Positions 38,349 through 49,299 of a stretch of DNA of 64,000 nt are shown in pieces. This DNA comes from Byssochlamys sp. IMV 00236 (Eukaryota > Ascomycota > Eurotiomycetes > Eurotiales > Thermoascaceae). The notes under the pieces are model-generated. The model saw nothing but the letters and a program-made list of their open reading frames with translations, did no database searches and had not been told where the DNA came from. A program made the translations under genes and the position numbers. The stretch spans positions 186,001-250,000 of the forward strand of contig MSJH02000808.1 in assembly GCA_001931875.2 (NCBI GenBank), read 5' to 3'. Every line of letters begins with the position of its first letter. The first letter of the stretch is position 1.

Positions 38349-38978
38349 CCGAAAATGTTGCCGGTTTGATATGAAAAGTCTCTGCTTTCCTACACTATTG
38401 CCCCTCTCATGTCTATAGGGAGATGTAACAATAGCTCTTGATTAATTTCTAATATGTTCATAACGAGATCTTCCGTCTGGAGTAAAAGTTTCCAGAGCTT
38501 CCTTCTGTTCATCTACCGGCGTCTTACTAGTGATATGCTCTCAAGCAATATTATCTGCTAATGATAACTAGGATACTACAGGATATCTCTAACTGCATAT
38601 TTACTGACAATCTCTCTCAATGGGGGCCTGATAGCTATTGTTCGATGGCTCTATCGATAAGATACCGTTGGTTAATCTAATCACGTGCAGAGCTTGGAGC
38701 TTCCCCGCAAGCTCCGAGCTCCGAAGAAAGCGGTAGAACAGAGCTCCAGACTGCGGACGATTCTCTTTGTTTTCACAAAAACATGAATTCTGGAAGCCTC
38801 CAAGCTCTCAGAAACACCCCCTAACTCTTTCTACGCTGGGTGTTTGTCTCTCCCCATCAGACTCCTCCTCAGATAACTGTCTGGCCCAACAGTCCCAGAA
38901 GATACAGTGACCCCACGCCAACAGAATCACCGCCGCGTCTGCGATAGTGATAGTCGCGTGAGACGCGAACTGTGAGAC
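38349..38978. other. Intergenic region; SGT1 promoter with inverted repeats
   Basis: No gene is seen. There is a CACGTG E-box at 38682-38687, immediately followed by the inverted repeats described separately. Confidence 0.5.
38691..38811. promoter_or_regulatory. AGCTTGGAGCTT-type inverted repeats upstream of SGT1
   Basis: Arms at 38691-38702 and 38709-38720 match at 11 of 12 positions around a 6-nt loop (ccccgc). A third, inverted copy of AGAGCTTGGAG lies at 38798-38808. The block is 170-290 bp upstream of the SGT1 start. It could be a binding site array or a hairpin. This is a sequence observation, and the function is inferred. Confidence 0.4.
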
Positions 38979-40514
38979 ATGAATTTCGCAGGGAAGGGCG
39001 ATGACGCCCTAGTGAAATCTGACTGGGCTTCTGCTATACAGAACTTCACTCGCGCCCTCCTCGAACTACCCCGCGCTCCGACCTATTACATCAAACGATC
39101 CACTGCTTACTCGCGTCTCAAGCCTGCGGATGGAGGTCCAAAGTACGAGGCCGCGCTTGGAGATGCTGACATTGCTCTTGTGCTTGCTCGTGAGCGTGGA
39201 AAGCGCGAACTGATCCTGTCTGCCCAGATGAGGCGTGCTGTTGCGCTGTACCAGCTTGAGAGGTACGGTGATGCAGCATATATTTTTGGTCTCGTCCAGG
39301 ACAAGATCAATGCGAGTAAGCCGCCGCCAAGCAAGGAGAATGACGTGAAGGAGGCCATGGCTCAGGGTGGTCCGGGACGTTCTTCGAAGAACTCATTTGA
39401 GCAGGAGTTGCCGATCTGGACGATGAAGGTCAATGGCAAGCTGAAGAGCTTGGCAGAGGGGGATGAGAAGAAGGCTGTTACAGTCAAGGAATATCCTGAA
39501 AATGTACACATCCCTACTGCTGAGGAGATCAAAAAGAGCTTGGAGGGCATGGGTGAGGGGACGTCGAAGACTGCGGTTGATGACAAGAAGGCAGCCGCAG
39601 GAAAAGAGAGAGCTGAAACTCCTGTTGGATCGGACCGTACAAAAGAGACCCTCCTTGATCCTGTTCCTGGATCCTCTGCTCCTTTCACTGCAGGGCCGGC
39701 TGCTCCAAGCCCTGCTGCCTCAACTCCTGTTGCCCCCGCTAGCAAGGTCCGCCATGAATGGTACCAGAGCAACGACTCCGTGGTCCTCACACTGTACGTG
39801 AAGGGTGTGCCGAAGGATAAGGTGGAGGCCGAGTTTAAGGAGGATTCGGTACGTAACTCGCAAAAATCACCCGTCTACTCAATGACTTATGAGCATACTA
39901 ACAAAGGGCCTGAATAGATATGCATCGAATTCCCACAGCCATCTGGCGCCCAGTTTACCTTCTCCCTCGACCCTCTCTTCGCGGCGATTGACCCTTCTGC
40001 GTCTAAATACACTGTCATGTCCACCAAGATCGAAGTCGTCCTGCGCAAGAAAGTCGCTGGTCAGAAATGGAGCGTCCTCGAGGCAACCTCCACTGAGAAG
40101 CTCGCTGATCGCTCCTCTATCGCATCTGCCGCACCCACTACCTCGACCACTGCTTCTAGCTCTATCGCCCAGGGTCCCGCATACCCGACCTCCTCCCGTC
40201 ACGGCGTTAAGGACTGGGACAAACTAGCTACCGATCTCACTTCCAAGAAGAAAGAAAAGTCCAAGGACAAGGACAACGGCAAAGGCAAAGCCAAAGAAGA
40301 CGCCAATGGAGATTCTGACGCGGAGTCCATCGATTCCGACTACGGTTCTGGCGACCCTGTCGATGGTTTCTTCAAGAAGCTATACGCGAACGCGGACCCC
40401 GACACCCGTCGTGCGATGGTGAAGAGCTATTACGAGAGCCAGGGCACCGCGCTCAGCACGAACTGGTCTGAGGTTGGCAAGGGGAAAGTCGAGCCCAAGC
40501 CTCCTACTGATTAA
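38979..40514 (+). CDS. sgt1: SGT1 co-chaperone (TPR-CS-SGS)
   Basis: Two exons, 38979-39848 and 39918-40514 (69-bp intron splitting ...FKEDS and ICIEF), give 488 residues. The order is TPR repeats over about residues 1-120 (ALVKSDWASAIQNFTRAL, YYIKRSTAYSRL), a Ser/Pro/Ala-rich linker, a CS domain from about 257 (RHEWYQSNDSVVLTLYVKGVPKD) to about 345, and an SGS domain from about 386 (KDWDKLATDL...DGFFKKLYANADPDTRRAMVKSYYESQGTALSTNW). This is the full canonical architecture. Sgt1 links Hsp90 to Skp1 and adenylate cyclase. It is needed for kinetochore and SCF assembly in yeast. The linker is longer than in animals, as is usual in fungi. Confidence 0.96.
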
Positions 40515-41112
40515 ATTACATCAAATCCAACAACCAACGGAAGTTTGCTTTTTCTTCGAGATATCATGACGTGCCATGAGACAGCGAGACGAGACGAGAA
40601 AAGATAATGAGATGACCTGAAAAGCGAAATTCCCCACTTTGCATGCACATGGAGTAATGGTAATGGAGGCTGCTGGTTCTTGCTATGTCAAGACTACTTC
40701 TTTTTCTTAGCAGCAGCGGGGTTATTGTGATACACTCTACTTATCAGGAAGCTGGCCTATGGTGCAGATCCTAATATGGAAGTGAGCGTGTTTGATATTC
40801 AACTTCAATTTCTTGTCTTTAATAGCTTTTTGATATTCGTATGTACGAGTATTTCAGACCATAAGGGGGTAAAAAAAATACAAATCTTAGCTAGTGAAAG
40901 CATCATATCCATATCCAACTCCAGTAATAACAGTATAGATGATCCTGATTATCATCGCCACGTAAACGCCTTGAGCCCGTATAGATAGCTTCTTTATATC
41001 CCCGAGATTTCAAGTAAGATCGAAACATTAACCATCACATCCACCGTCTATTATGAACATGGTTTTCCTTTTCTCTCAATGACTCATTGAGACTCTCTTG
41101 CAAAAAGAGCGG
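40515..41112. other. Intergenic region between convergent genes
   Basis: About 0.6 kb between the SGT1 stop and the end of the PQ-loop gene. No gene or notable repeat is seen apart from a short purine run (gagacgagacgag) near 40,585. Confidence 0.5.
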
Positions 41113-42283
41113 TCAGGCTACCACATGTTGATCTCCGTTCTTTCTATAGAGGAAGAACTGCACGAAGATGCCCAAATCTAGTAGTAGGGTTCCAAGACTA
41201 CCGAGCAACCAGGATAGGTTGACCAGGATATATTTACCGTAGAGGGAAGCTGCCTCTCCAGGTTCGCAATGGTGTTTTCCATGCTCGCAGGGAGGCGAGT
41301 ATGCGAAGATCGAGAGCACGTAGGTCAAGTTTCCAATGCAGGCGAATAGGAAAAAGAGCATAGACACTCCCTCAGTGGACTTCCGACGGAAGTTCAGCAG
41401 CAGCTGGGGGAGGCGCGAGCCAAGGTAGAGGGCTGCGCAGAGGTATCCGAATACCTGGCCCAGAGTATCGAACGTCAAGGGCTCGTGGGATGCATGGCCC
41501 TTGTGCTTCTTGGTATGCTGACTAGTCGAACGGGAGCTGACGTACCATCCGAGAATACCGGCAGCACAGACGAGGACTATGGCAGAGCTGTTGAAGAAGA
41601 ATGCTTGGAGAGTAGAAGGCTTTTTGGATGGAGCCTGAGATGGAGATGGTTCGATGAAGGGGGTCGCGGGGGAGAGATGAGTTGCGTCGGTGGTAGAGAG
41701 CCGGCGCTGCACTTGTGGGTGTAATAATGAAGACGTATCCTCATGGCGTCCATTCGCACGACCATTACCATTCTCAGAGGTATTTCCCAGCAGCGCTGAT
41801 CGCTCCGTCGGCGTTGCGTTCTCTCGATCTCCCCGGTGATCCTTCACGGGGATATTATCAGATAACGTAAAACCACGGTAGTAGAAGCACTGCCCAAGCA
41901 GTACGATATCCGCCAGTGTATAATATACGGCGAGGATGGTCATCGTAGGCAGGACGCCCTGCAGCACTGCGCCTAGAATATTGAATACATCTCCGGCGAG
42001 CCAGACAACGACGAAGAGCACCGATAGCCCATCTGCGGAGCTGCGACGGAAGTTTTCGATGATCTGTGGAGAGAAGACGACGACCCAGCAGGCAATGGAG
42101 ATGGAACTGTGGGACGAGCAATACAATACGTTAACCGTTTGCACGCAGGCTATGACTCAGAAGAATATGGACGGGAGTGGTTATGGGAAAAGGTATGCTG
42201 AACAAATATAGACCTGCAGAAACATACCCACAGATACCACTGAGGGCTTCAATGTCAATATTGCCCGCCTGCGGGGGGAACAT
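41113..42283 (-). CDS. PQ-loop vacuolar cationic amino-acid transporter (Ypq-like)
   Basis: Two exons, 42283-42228 and 42106-41113. The first codes MFPPQAGNIDIEALSGICG, and splicing restores GICGSISIACWVVVFSPQIIENF, the first PQ-loop. The result is 349 residues. A second PQ-loop, YLGSRLPQLLLNFRRKSTEGVSMLFF, sits in the C-terminal half. Seven hydrophobic spans are apparent, with a long hydrophilic, Ser/Pro-rich loop between the halves. This layout matches yeast Ypq1-3/Rtc2 and human PQLC2, lysosomal or vacuolar exporters of lysine, arginine and histidine. The substrate here is inferred from the family. Taking the ATG at 42144 instead would remove the first PQ-loop flank, so the two-exon model is preferred. 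Confidence 0.9.
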
Positions 42284-42918
42284 TGTGGGATTGTGAGGAT
42301 AGTAGAGCTCTATGCGATGCGATTCCGACAGACGTTCCAGTTAATCCCACTAGAATGCTCGCGCTAGGACAACATGGGAGGGAGGGAGAGAGGAGAGAGA
42401 AAGGTCCACGGAAGGAAATAAGATGAATGCGGCAACAGTATATGATGAACCATCCACCTCTATTCTGCCGATGATCAATTGAGTGTCTAGATGGAAGATA
42501 AATGGAGAGTTAGAATCCCCGCGGTGCAATGACGTCCAGGAACAAATTTCTGTCGTACCCACGTGACGAAAATCTGGGGTAGATCGGCGGTCGAGATTTG
42601 ACTCCGATAGGGCCGGACTTAGTTGTATATTTTTTCTGTTCATCATAGACATCAGCTAACTCCTTCAACTATTTCGGGCATTTTGATACATTAAATTTTA
42701 ATTTGTGTCCCTATGGAAAAGAGAATATGATTCACTCTAGACCTACAATTACTAACATGAATGCTCCCTTCTATGCCGTAGGTGACGCAGGATTGAGAAC
42801 CACGCAATTCTATAAGCATTGAACAAATGAGCAACTTCAAAAGAAGGACTCTAATCGAAAATGCATGCGTTTCGTCTGGACTGTTCCTACAGGTAAAAAG
42901 CGTTGCTCTGAGACAGCT
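42284..42918. other. Intergenic region, no gene supported
   Basis: A 100-codon minus frame (42350-42652) has no family resemblance and lies in the promoter region of the PQ-loop gene. Nothing else is seen. Confidence 0.45.
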
Positions 42919-44287
42919 TTACTCTTCAAGGAAAGGAGTCACGAGCTGTTCTAGTTTATCCTGCATGTCGCAGAATATACTGATTGCCTTCAATTCCTGG
43001 CCTTAGCCTAAGCAATGCACATGGATTGATTCTAGGACTTACCTGGGCAAGCTTTCCCGCACTTTCACCATGGAGATCTCTCGCAAACGCCAAACGATAC
43101 GCAGCGGGATCATTAAGGTAAGATATCTTTGCTTTCGGTACGGGTTCGATCGCACTTCCATCCTGGTCGAAGAGAGAAGGGGTAGTCGGTGCTGAGCCAG
43201 GGCTTGCTAACTGTTCAAGAAGACCAGGCGCAATAGTAATGTGGTCGACTCCCTTTAGTGCAAATATCTCCTCGGTCGACGTCAGACTAGCTGGCAAAAC
43301 TTTAGTTTTGGTGACTGCAACAGCCTTGTAGTAGCGTTGGACGGAGACACAGAATGATAAGAGTTTGGCAGGATCCACGAATCTGAAATATGGAGGTCAG
43401 TGTTGTTACAGCGTTATTTGAGGAATACACACAACTCACCCTGGTTGGAAATGTACTTTTAGCTGATTGACATATGGAGCGATGTATGTGCAGCCGACTT
43501 CAGCTGCTAGAGCAGCTTGGCACAGGGCGAATAAAGTGGTAGCCAGTGTCGGGATCCCCTCCAGTTCAAGTGCGCGGCAAGCCATCAAGCCCTCCCAGGT
43601 ACTGGGGATCTTGATGCAAATCCGAGACGTGTCGAAGCTTGGGTTTAGGTAGAGGAAAATACGAACAATCCCTGTACGTTCGATTAGTGACCAGAACGGT
43701 ATAGATTTTTCAGATTGAAAATTTCTACTCTGTGCATTCAAGATCGTCTTTTCCGTGGAGTAAGAATAATACGGATTCGTTTGTATGTGAACACGACCGG
43801 TGAGGTGTGGTGCAATCTTCAAAGCTAACCGGACCATCTAAAGTAGGAATATCAGCCATAACTTCTCCTAAATTCAATAGGAACACAGAGAAATACCGCA
43901 ATTTCGATTGTCAATTCTGCCAGACTAATACCTGGAGAGTGCTCTGAGTTGGTGAGATCTTTTGCGTCCTTCACTGAAGCACGAAGCAGGTCCGCATGCT
44001 TCGGCTTCGAAAGTTCGCCATATGCAATTGCCTATATTGATCTGATGTCAATATCCCATATCTACTATCAAGAACATGCACATAAGGTATTCTGACCTGG
44101 TTGGAGGTACAATCCTGGAATTTTCCCAATTTTTTGGCCACTATCCGTGATATGAGCTTCTCTACAACCGACTTCGGCTGATGTTGGATGGCTCTTATCA
44201 GATCTGCCTACCTTCTTCATCCATTGTATCGCAATCAACGATGGTTGCTTCCCGGAGAACCTCCAGCCCGGTTCGTTCTGAGGCCAT
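42919..44287 (-). CDS. Transaldolase-family enzyme
   Basis: Seven exons fit in frame: 44287-44212, 44161-44097, 44031-43897, 43837-43729, 43671-43440, 43382-43043 and 42987-42919, giving 341 residues. The Schiff-base lysine is Lys149 in RICIKIPSTWEGL. Other family segments are ELTIEIA, HIQTNPYYS, TLATTLFALCQAALAAEVGCTYIAPYVNQL, and DPAKLLSFCVSVQRYYK. The strand-1 DCDTMDE and TSNQ segments are at the N-terminus. Transaldolase moves a three-carbon unit between sugar phosphates in the pentose phosphate pathway. The many introns and the divergence from the typical strongly conserved fungal Tal1 (for example PSTWEG instead of the usual PATWEG, and a long Ser/Pro insert after ITIAPGLLEQL) suggest a paralogue rather than the main housekeeping gene. 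It is adjacent to an SDR gene in the same orientation. Confidence 0.88.
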
Positions 44288-44814
44288 TTTGTCTGATGTG
44301 AGTAAGGTTGGCAACTTTAGTTGCAGTGCAGTGACAAAAAGACAGGATAGCAAGAGAGAGATCTCTGAGAAATCCTAGTAGAAATAAAGAAATGGTCGGA
44401 GATAGAATAGGCTAAATTCGCAGATTGGGGAACCCCGCCATTCTAGTCATCTGATACCGTATGCATGGAAGTCCCGAAATGGTAAGTCTACCGGACGACG
44501 ACAACAACATGGGTAAGCCAGATTGCGCCTTTGAAGCTTTAATGAAGATTTAGCGAGGAGTACTTTTGTTCTTTTGAGGCGAGAACATTACAGTGTAGTT
44601 ATGAATGGGTTCCTCATTCAATACTTAACTGCCAGTTCTTGACCTCAAGTTTTACATTTTTAGAGTAAGAAGGGTTGTAACTAAATCGAGTAAAGCAAAA
44701 CGGGACTAAATAGTAAGATTGAGTGTTCCGTTCTGGCATGATATCGGAAATGCAATTCGTTTTATTCAACATGGGAATATCGACTGACAATAACAATATC
44801 CAAGGTGAAATCCC
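44288..44814. other. Intergenic region, no gene seen
   Basis: About 0.5 kb separating the SDR 3' end from the transaldolase start. Only short frames of no recognisable type. Confidence 0.45.
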
Positions 44815-45741
44815 TTACAGGTTTCCAGCTACATCATCATGGTTGGTAGGGGTTGAGATATCCTTCCACCCGTCCAAGAGGGTGATCGTCTCCTGGCACT
44901 TGGCCCTGATGAGCTCGTACGAATCCGCGCCCAATGCCAGCCTGATCGGGATGTCCTTCCCAGCTGCGGTGCTACATTGTGTAAGAACATCGATGATGAC
45001 CTTACAGCCCTTGACAATATCTCCCGGCTGCTTCTGGTCCAGAGCTTCTAGCATCTGCATTCCCTTTCGTGCAGCGGTACCATCATAGTCTGCAATGTAG
45101 TTCTGGATAACAGATCGATTGCCTCCGTCCAGAAGCTTGGATCTGAAAAATCCAGGTTCGATGCTGATGGTCTTTATTCCGAATTCGGCAAGTTCACTGC
45201 TCATAGCCTCTGAGATTCCAGCGACTGCCCATTTCGATGCGCAGTATATACCTACTCCAGCAGGACCTGTCCAGGCACCAATGCTGGAGAAGTTTGCAAT
45301 GACTCCGGATTTCTGGGCCCGTAGGTAAGGCAGGAATGCTCTATTGACATTGAGGAGACCGAAGACGTTGGCGTTGAATTGAGAGTACGTCTCTTCTGGG
45401 CTATTGCGAAGATTAGCTTTTTATCCTGCAAAGTTCCACATATTAGGATGAACTTACCTTGTCTCTTCAATAGATCCTGAGCAAAGGTACCCGGCGTTGT
45501 TGACCAAGATATCGATTCTGTCATAAACGGCATACGCCGTAGCCGCAGATTGCTTCAAAGATCCCAAATCTGCCGTAACATCGAGGGGCAAGATCTTCGC
45601 TCCTTCAGCCTCGAGGTCTGCCAGCTTGGAAACATTGCGGGCTGTCGCAATGACCTTGTCGCCTCTCTTCAGGGCTTGAAGTACGAGCTCTCGGCCAAAA
45701 CCAGTCGAGCACCCGGTGATGAACCAAACGCGAGGAGACAT
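44815..45741 (-). CDS. Short-chain dehydrogenase/reductase (classical SDR)
   Basis: Two exons, 45741-45458 and 45400-44815, with a 57-bp intron (GTAAGT..TAG), give 289 residues. The cofactor motif TGCSTGFG is at 9-16, NNAG at 81-84, the active-site Ser at 133/134 (NFSSIGAW), and Tyr147-Lys151 in YCASK. The TARN after the second strand (Arg at the ribose 2'-phosphate position) points to NADP(H). The C-terminal half (SIEPGFFRSKLL...) is like the fungal retinol/steroid-dehydrogenase-type SDRs of wide substrate range. The substrate cannot be told from sequence. Confidence 0.92.
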
Positions 45742-46351
45742 TGTTAACGATGAACAGAATTAGAGTATATATAGAACAAGAGAGAGTCTGGAAAGGCCGT
45801 AGATTAGAGAAGCAGAACAGATATAAATATGCTCAAATCTCATACAAAGACACGGCCGCTGGGCTGATCCAGACAAAAGTAGTCGCATCGGCCGCATCCC
45901 CGCATCAAGTATTATCTTACATTAAAATCTTACGCGGTCTTGCTAGCCATCAAATTAATCATTAGGAAAGATGCATGAATAACTTTTACTTGTTCTATGC
46001 AGCCGATGACTCCGTTAAAGGCCGTTCAGAGTCCAATCAATGCGGAAGTATCAGAGACCGGAAGAGGATTCGGTCCTTTCCATCCTTGTAATTATAATTG
46101 ATAAGGCGTTCAGCATAAGCGCTAGAGGAAGAAAACTATGGTCACTTGTCTTTAGGTATTTGACATTACTCATAACCTGAAAATGTAACATCTACAGACG
46201 ACGCCACATGTGCGAATAGCGAGGTGGAAAAACAACGTATCTTTTTTATGGTTCGAGATCGAGTCTCCGTATAACGCCTGAAATGCAACGATCGAAATCA
46301 TACAAGACAGTAAACATGCCACGGCTGAGGCACAAGCCTGCCGGTAGGTAT
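45742..46351. other. Intergenic region, no gene seen
   Basis: About 0.6 kb between the CysRS stop and the SDR start (same strand). It contains the SDR promoter, and no other feature was recognised. Confidence 0.45.
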
Positions 46352-48902
46352 CTATTTTGCGCCCTGCGCACTCGCTAACCAAGCCTCATGCGCCTTCTTC
46401 TGTCGTTCCCAATCTTTCCGCAGCTTCTTAGCACGGCTCTTGTTGATCTCCTCGCCGGCTGCGTCATGGGTTGGGATACCCTCTGCATCCCACGCGCTGT
46501 ATTCATTTGTTCGGAACATCTCCAGGTGACTCAGCTTGCCTTTCTCCAACTTTTCACGCGCTTCTCTTTCCTTCTTCTCCTTTTCGAGCTGCTTCTGGCG
46601 AGCCCGCGCGGCCTTTTCCTCGCGAGCTTGAATGAGCTCCTTGCTGACAGGGCGGACCAATGCTGGCTTGTTGTCGCGATCCTCCAGGTAAATGCCAAGA
46701 TCGAAGAGGTCAACATCTCGCACACGATCGCAGAGGCTTAAGATTTCCTTCTCGATATTACTAGACTGCTCAAGAGAAGACACTTTCGTCTTGAACTCAG
46801 ACAAAACAGTAGCATAAGGCTTAGCATTTTCAGGGACCTCTTGTTCTGTCACCGACCCACGCGACACTATCTCCTGTATCTTCTCAGGGGTTAATCCGGT
46901 CTTTGCCTTCGCGGCCTGACGGAGGGTGTCGCGCATCTCAGAAAGGGGATAGAGATAAGGCTTCGCTTCTTCTGGCACATCAATACCAGACCAGCCGATC
47001 TCCGCACTGTCCGGTGAAGCAGTACCATTGAGACCAAAGGTATTCACCATGGAAGTGATCCAGCGCGCAACAGCTTCCACATCCTTGGCCTTCAATGTCT
47101 CCTTGTCTGCGCTATTGTACCTCGTAATGAGCTCCGAGATGGCATACATGGCTCCAGGAGTGTTGAACGAATCGCACAGATGTTCGCGAACAGTGGCCTT
47201 GGTAGACTCGAGAGCGGCAGCGAGAGTCTCGTCTGTGGCGGAGCCAGATTCCTCAAGAGCAGACGGGTCCTTCACCTTCAGGAAAAAGTTGTTCACCTTG
47301 TCCTCCCATGCGTTTCCAGCATTGATAAGGTCCTCCGTAATCTCAATGCCTTCCCTCCAACCGCCCAGCAAGAACACAATGCGCAGACTCCTTGGGGTCC
47401 ACGCTTTCTGTTCCAGTGCTTCACGGATTGTGGTGAAGTTTTTCAAGCTCTTGCTCATCTTGCTTCCTTGAATCGACAGATGACCCATGTGGAGGAAGTA
47501 GTTCACCCATTGCTCATGCGAATGGTCTTCGCACGACCAGAAGGCCTCACTTTGAGCGATCTCGTTGTCGTGGTGTGGGAAGGCAAGGTCAATGCCTCCA
47601 GAATGGATATCCATCTTTTTGCCGAATTTTGCAGACGCCATGGCGGAGCACTCAATATGCCACCCAGGACGACCCTTACCCCAGGGGCTGGGCCAGCTTG
47701 GCTCTCCTGGTTTAGAAGACTTCCACAAAGCAAAATCGGAAGGTGAGCGCTTCTCCGTAGTCTTGCTAGTCAATGCGCCCTCCCCTTCTGCGAGGAGCTT
47801 GTTATCGGTGCGGCTCCAAGGCTCCAACCTAGCATAGGGATTACCCGCAGCCTCAAAGGCATTGATGTCGAAGTAAACTGAACCATCCGCCGTCACGTAA
47901 CCGAAGTTATTCTGAACGATCTTCTCGACGAAATTGGCAATCTCGTTGCCGTATTCCGTTACTCGAGTCAACTCGTCTGGGTCCAAAACATTCAAGTCTC
48001 TCATATCCTGCATAAACCTTTCTTCGTACTTCTTTGTAAGCTTGGTGAATATTGCATGATCTTCTCCGTTTATCATCGACCCTTTCAGCGAATCCAAGTA
48101 GGGAAGCAGGACGTCTTGAATGCTGTCGTAGAAGCTTTCGGCAAGAACCGTCTTTCCCGAGCCCTGGGCCTGCGCGATAGCCTTGGCAGCGGATGCAACA
48201 GTCTTGATGTGCATCTTGACCTTAGCTTCGTCGTCACCTGGCTTCTCATTTCCAGGTAGGGGACCACCATTGAGCACGACTGCATATGCCTTCTCCACTT
48301 CTTCCTGGTATTTCTCCGGTGAGAGCTGCGGGTCGAGCAACGGGAGGTTCTTTTTGATGTAGGCCGTGTATGCAGATCTGGCGGTCTGGAGGACTTCCTC
48401 GTCGACAGTTGGGTGTGCAGAGACGAACTCAGAGAACAGATGCTGCTGTCGGCCTCGTAGGATAATCTAGAGGTGTTTAGTTCTTGCTGCGCCAATTCTC
48501 TGTTCGTTGTGAAGAAAAGCGTACCTTATCATCCACATCCGTGATGTTCATAACGAACTTCACGTCGAACTTGAAATAGTCGCGCATTAACCGCCGAATA
48601 ATATCAGTGCTCACATAGTTGCGCGCATGCCCCAAATGCGCGTCATCATATCTAGATGCAGAAGTTAGATACTCTGATATGGGACCAAGCCAGCAACTCC
48701 AAGGCGCCACTTTCGCCTGCAATACTCACACCGTCGGTCCGCAAGCATACCAAGTCACCCTCTTGCCCTCCGGATCCAAAGGAATGAACGGCGTCTTTGT
48801 CCTTGTTAACGTGTTGTAGATCTTCAACGGCGGCAGACGCCCACCGGCTTCTGCAGGGAGAGCCGGTTGCTGCCACGGCGGCTGCTGGCGCGAGGTACTC
48901 AT
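46352..48902 (-). CDS. Cysteinyl-tRNA synthetase
   Basis: Three exons, 48902-48730, 48651-48525 and 48466-46352, give 804 residues from the Met at 48902. The first intron cuts the Val of CGPTV and the second follows NITDVDDK. Class I signatures are visible: HLGH at 63-66, the zinc-site Cys in [16 protein letters not shown] and [15 protein letters not shown], and [11 protein letters not shown]. The C-terminus is long, Lys/Glu-rich and coiled-coil-like ([20 protein letters not shown]), as in eukaryotic cytosolic enzymes. An in-frame ATG at 48998 would add 32 residues resembling a mitochondrial presequence, so one gene may supply both compartments. It is divergent from trm61 across about 0.4 kb. 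Confidence 0.96.
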
Positions 48903-49299
48903 GGTCCTCGGGAGAATAAACAAGGCAGTAGTCGAGGGTGGCCGCTGTCTGAAAACAGAGGTAAGGAAAAGAGCGCAGGGACGAGAGGAGAAACGCATAA
49001 AGGAGCGGAGGGAATCAAGGAGGGGCCAAAGAGGGAGGAGGGGTGACTCAAGGACAAACAGAATGCCGCCATCTTCAGCTCCGCCTGAACCAAACAACTG
49101 CGGAAGCTGATACGGAGAAGCACTGAGCCCTAAGCCCTATCTAGCCCGTTTTGGGCCATCTCCGTAGAAATCTTGCAAGACGTCAACTTTTGCGGGGAAA
49201 AAAGCGTGTACAGAACGAATTATTCTCCTGCCAGGGCCGTTGCGAGTTTCGAATAGAGGGAGATAATACCGGTTTCGCATCGGCCTATTTTCCGTCATC
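48903..49299. promoter_or_regulatory. Bidirectional promoter region of CysRS and trm61
   Basis: 397 bp between divergent start codons. The plus strand is purine-rich at 48,950-49,060, that is, pyrimidine-rich in the CysRS sense, as in many fungal 5' leaders. The possible upstream CysRS start at 48998 lies within it. Confidence 0.5.

Noticed and set aside
43140..43160. ggttcgatc, resembling a tRNA B box
   Set aside because: It lies inside a transaldolase exon with no A box or cloverleaf around it. No tRNA or rRNA gene was found in the window.
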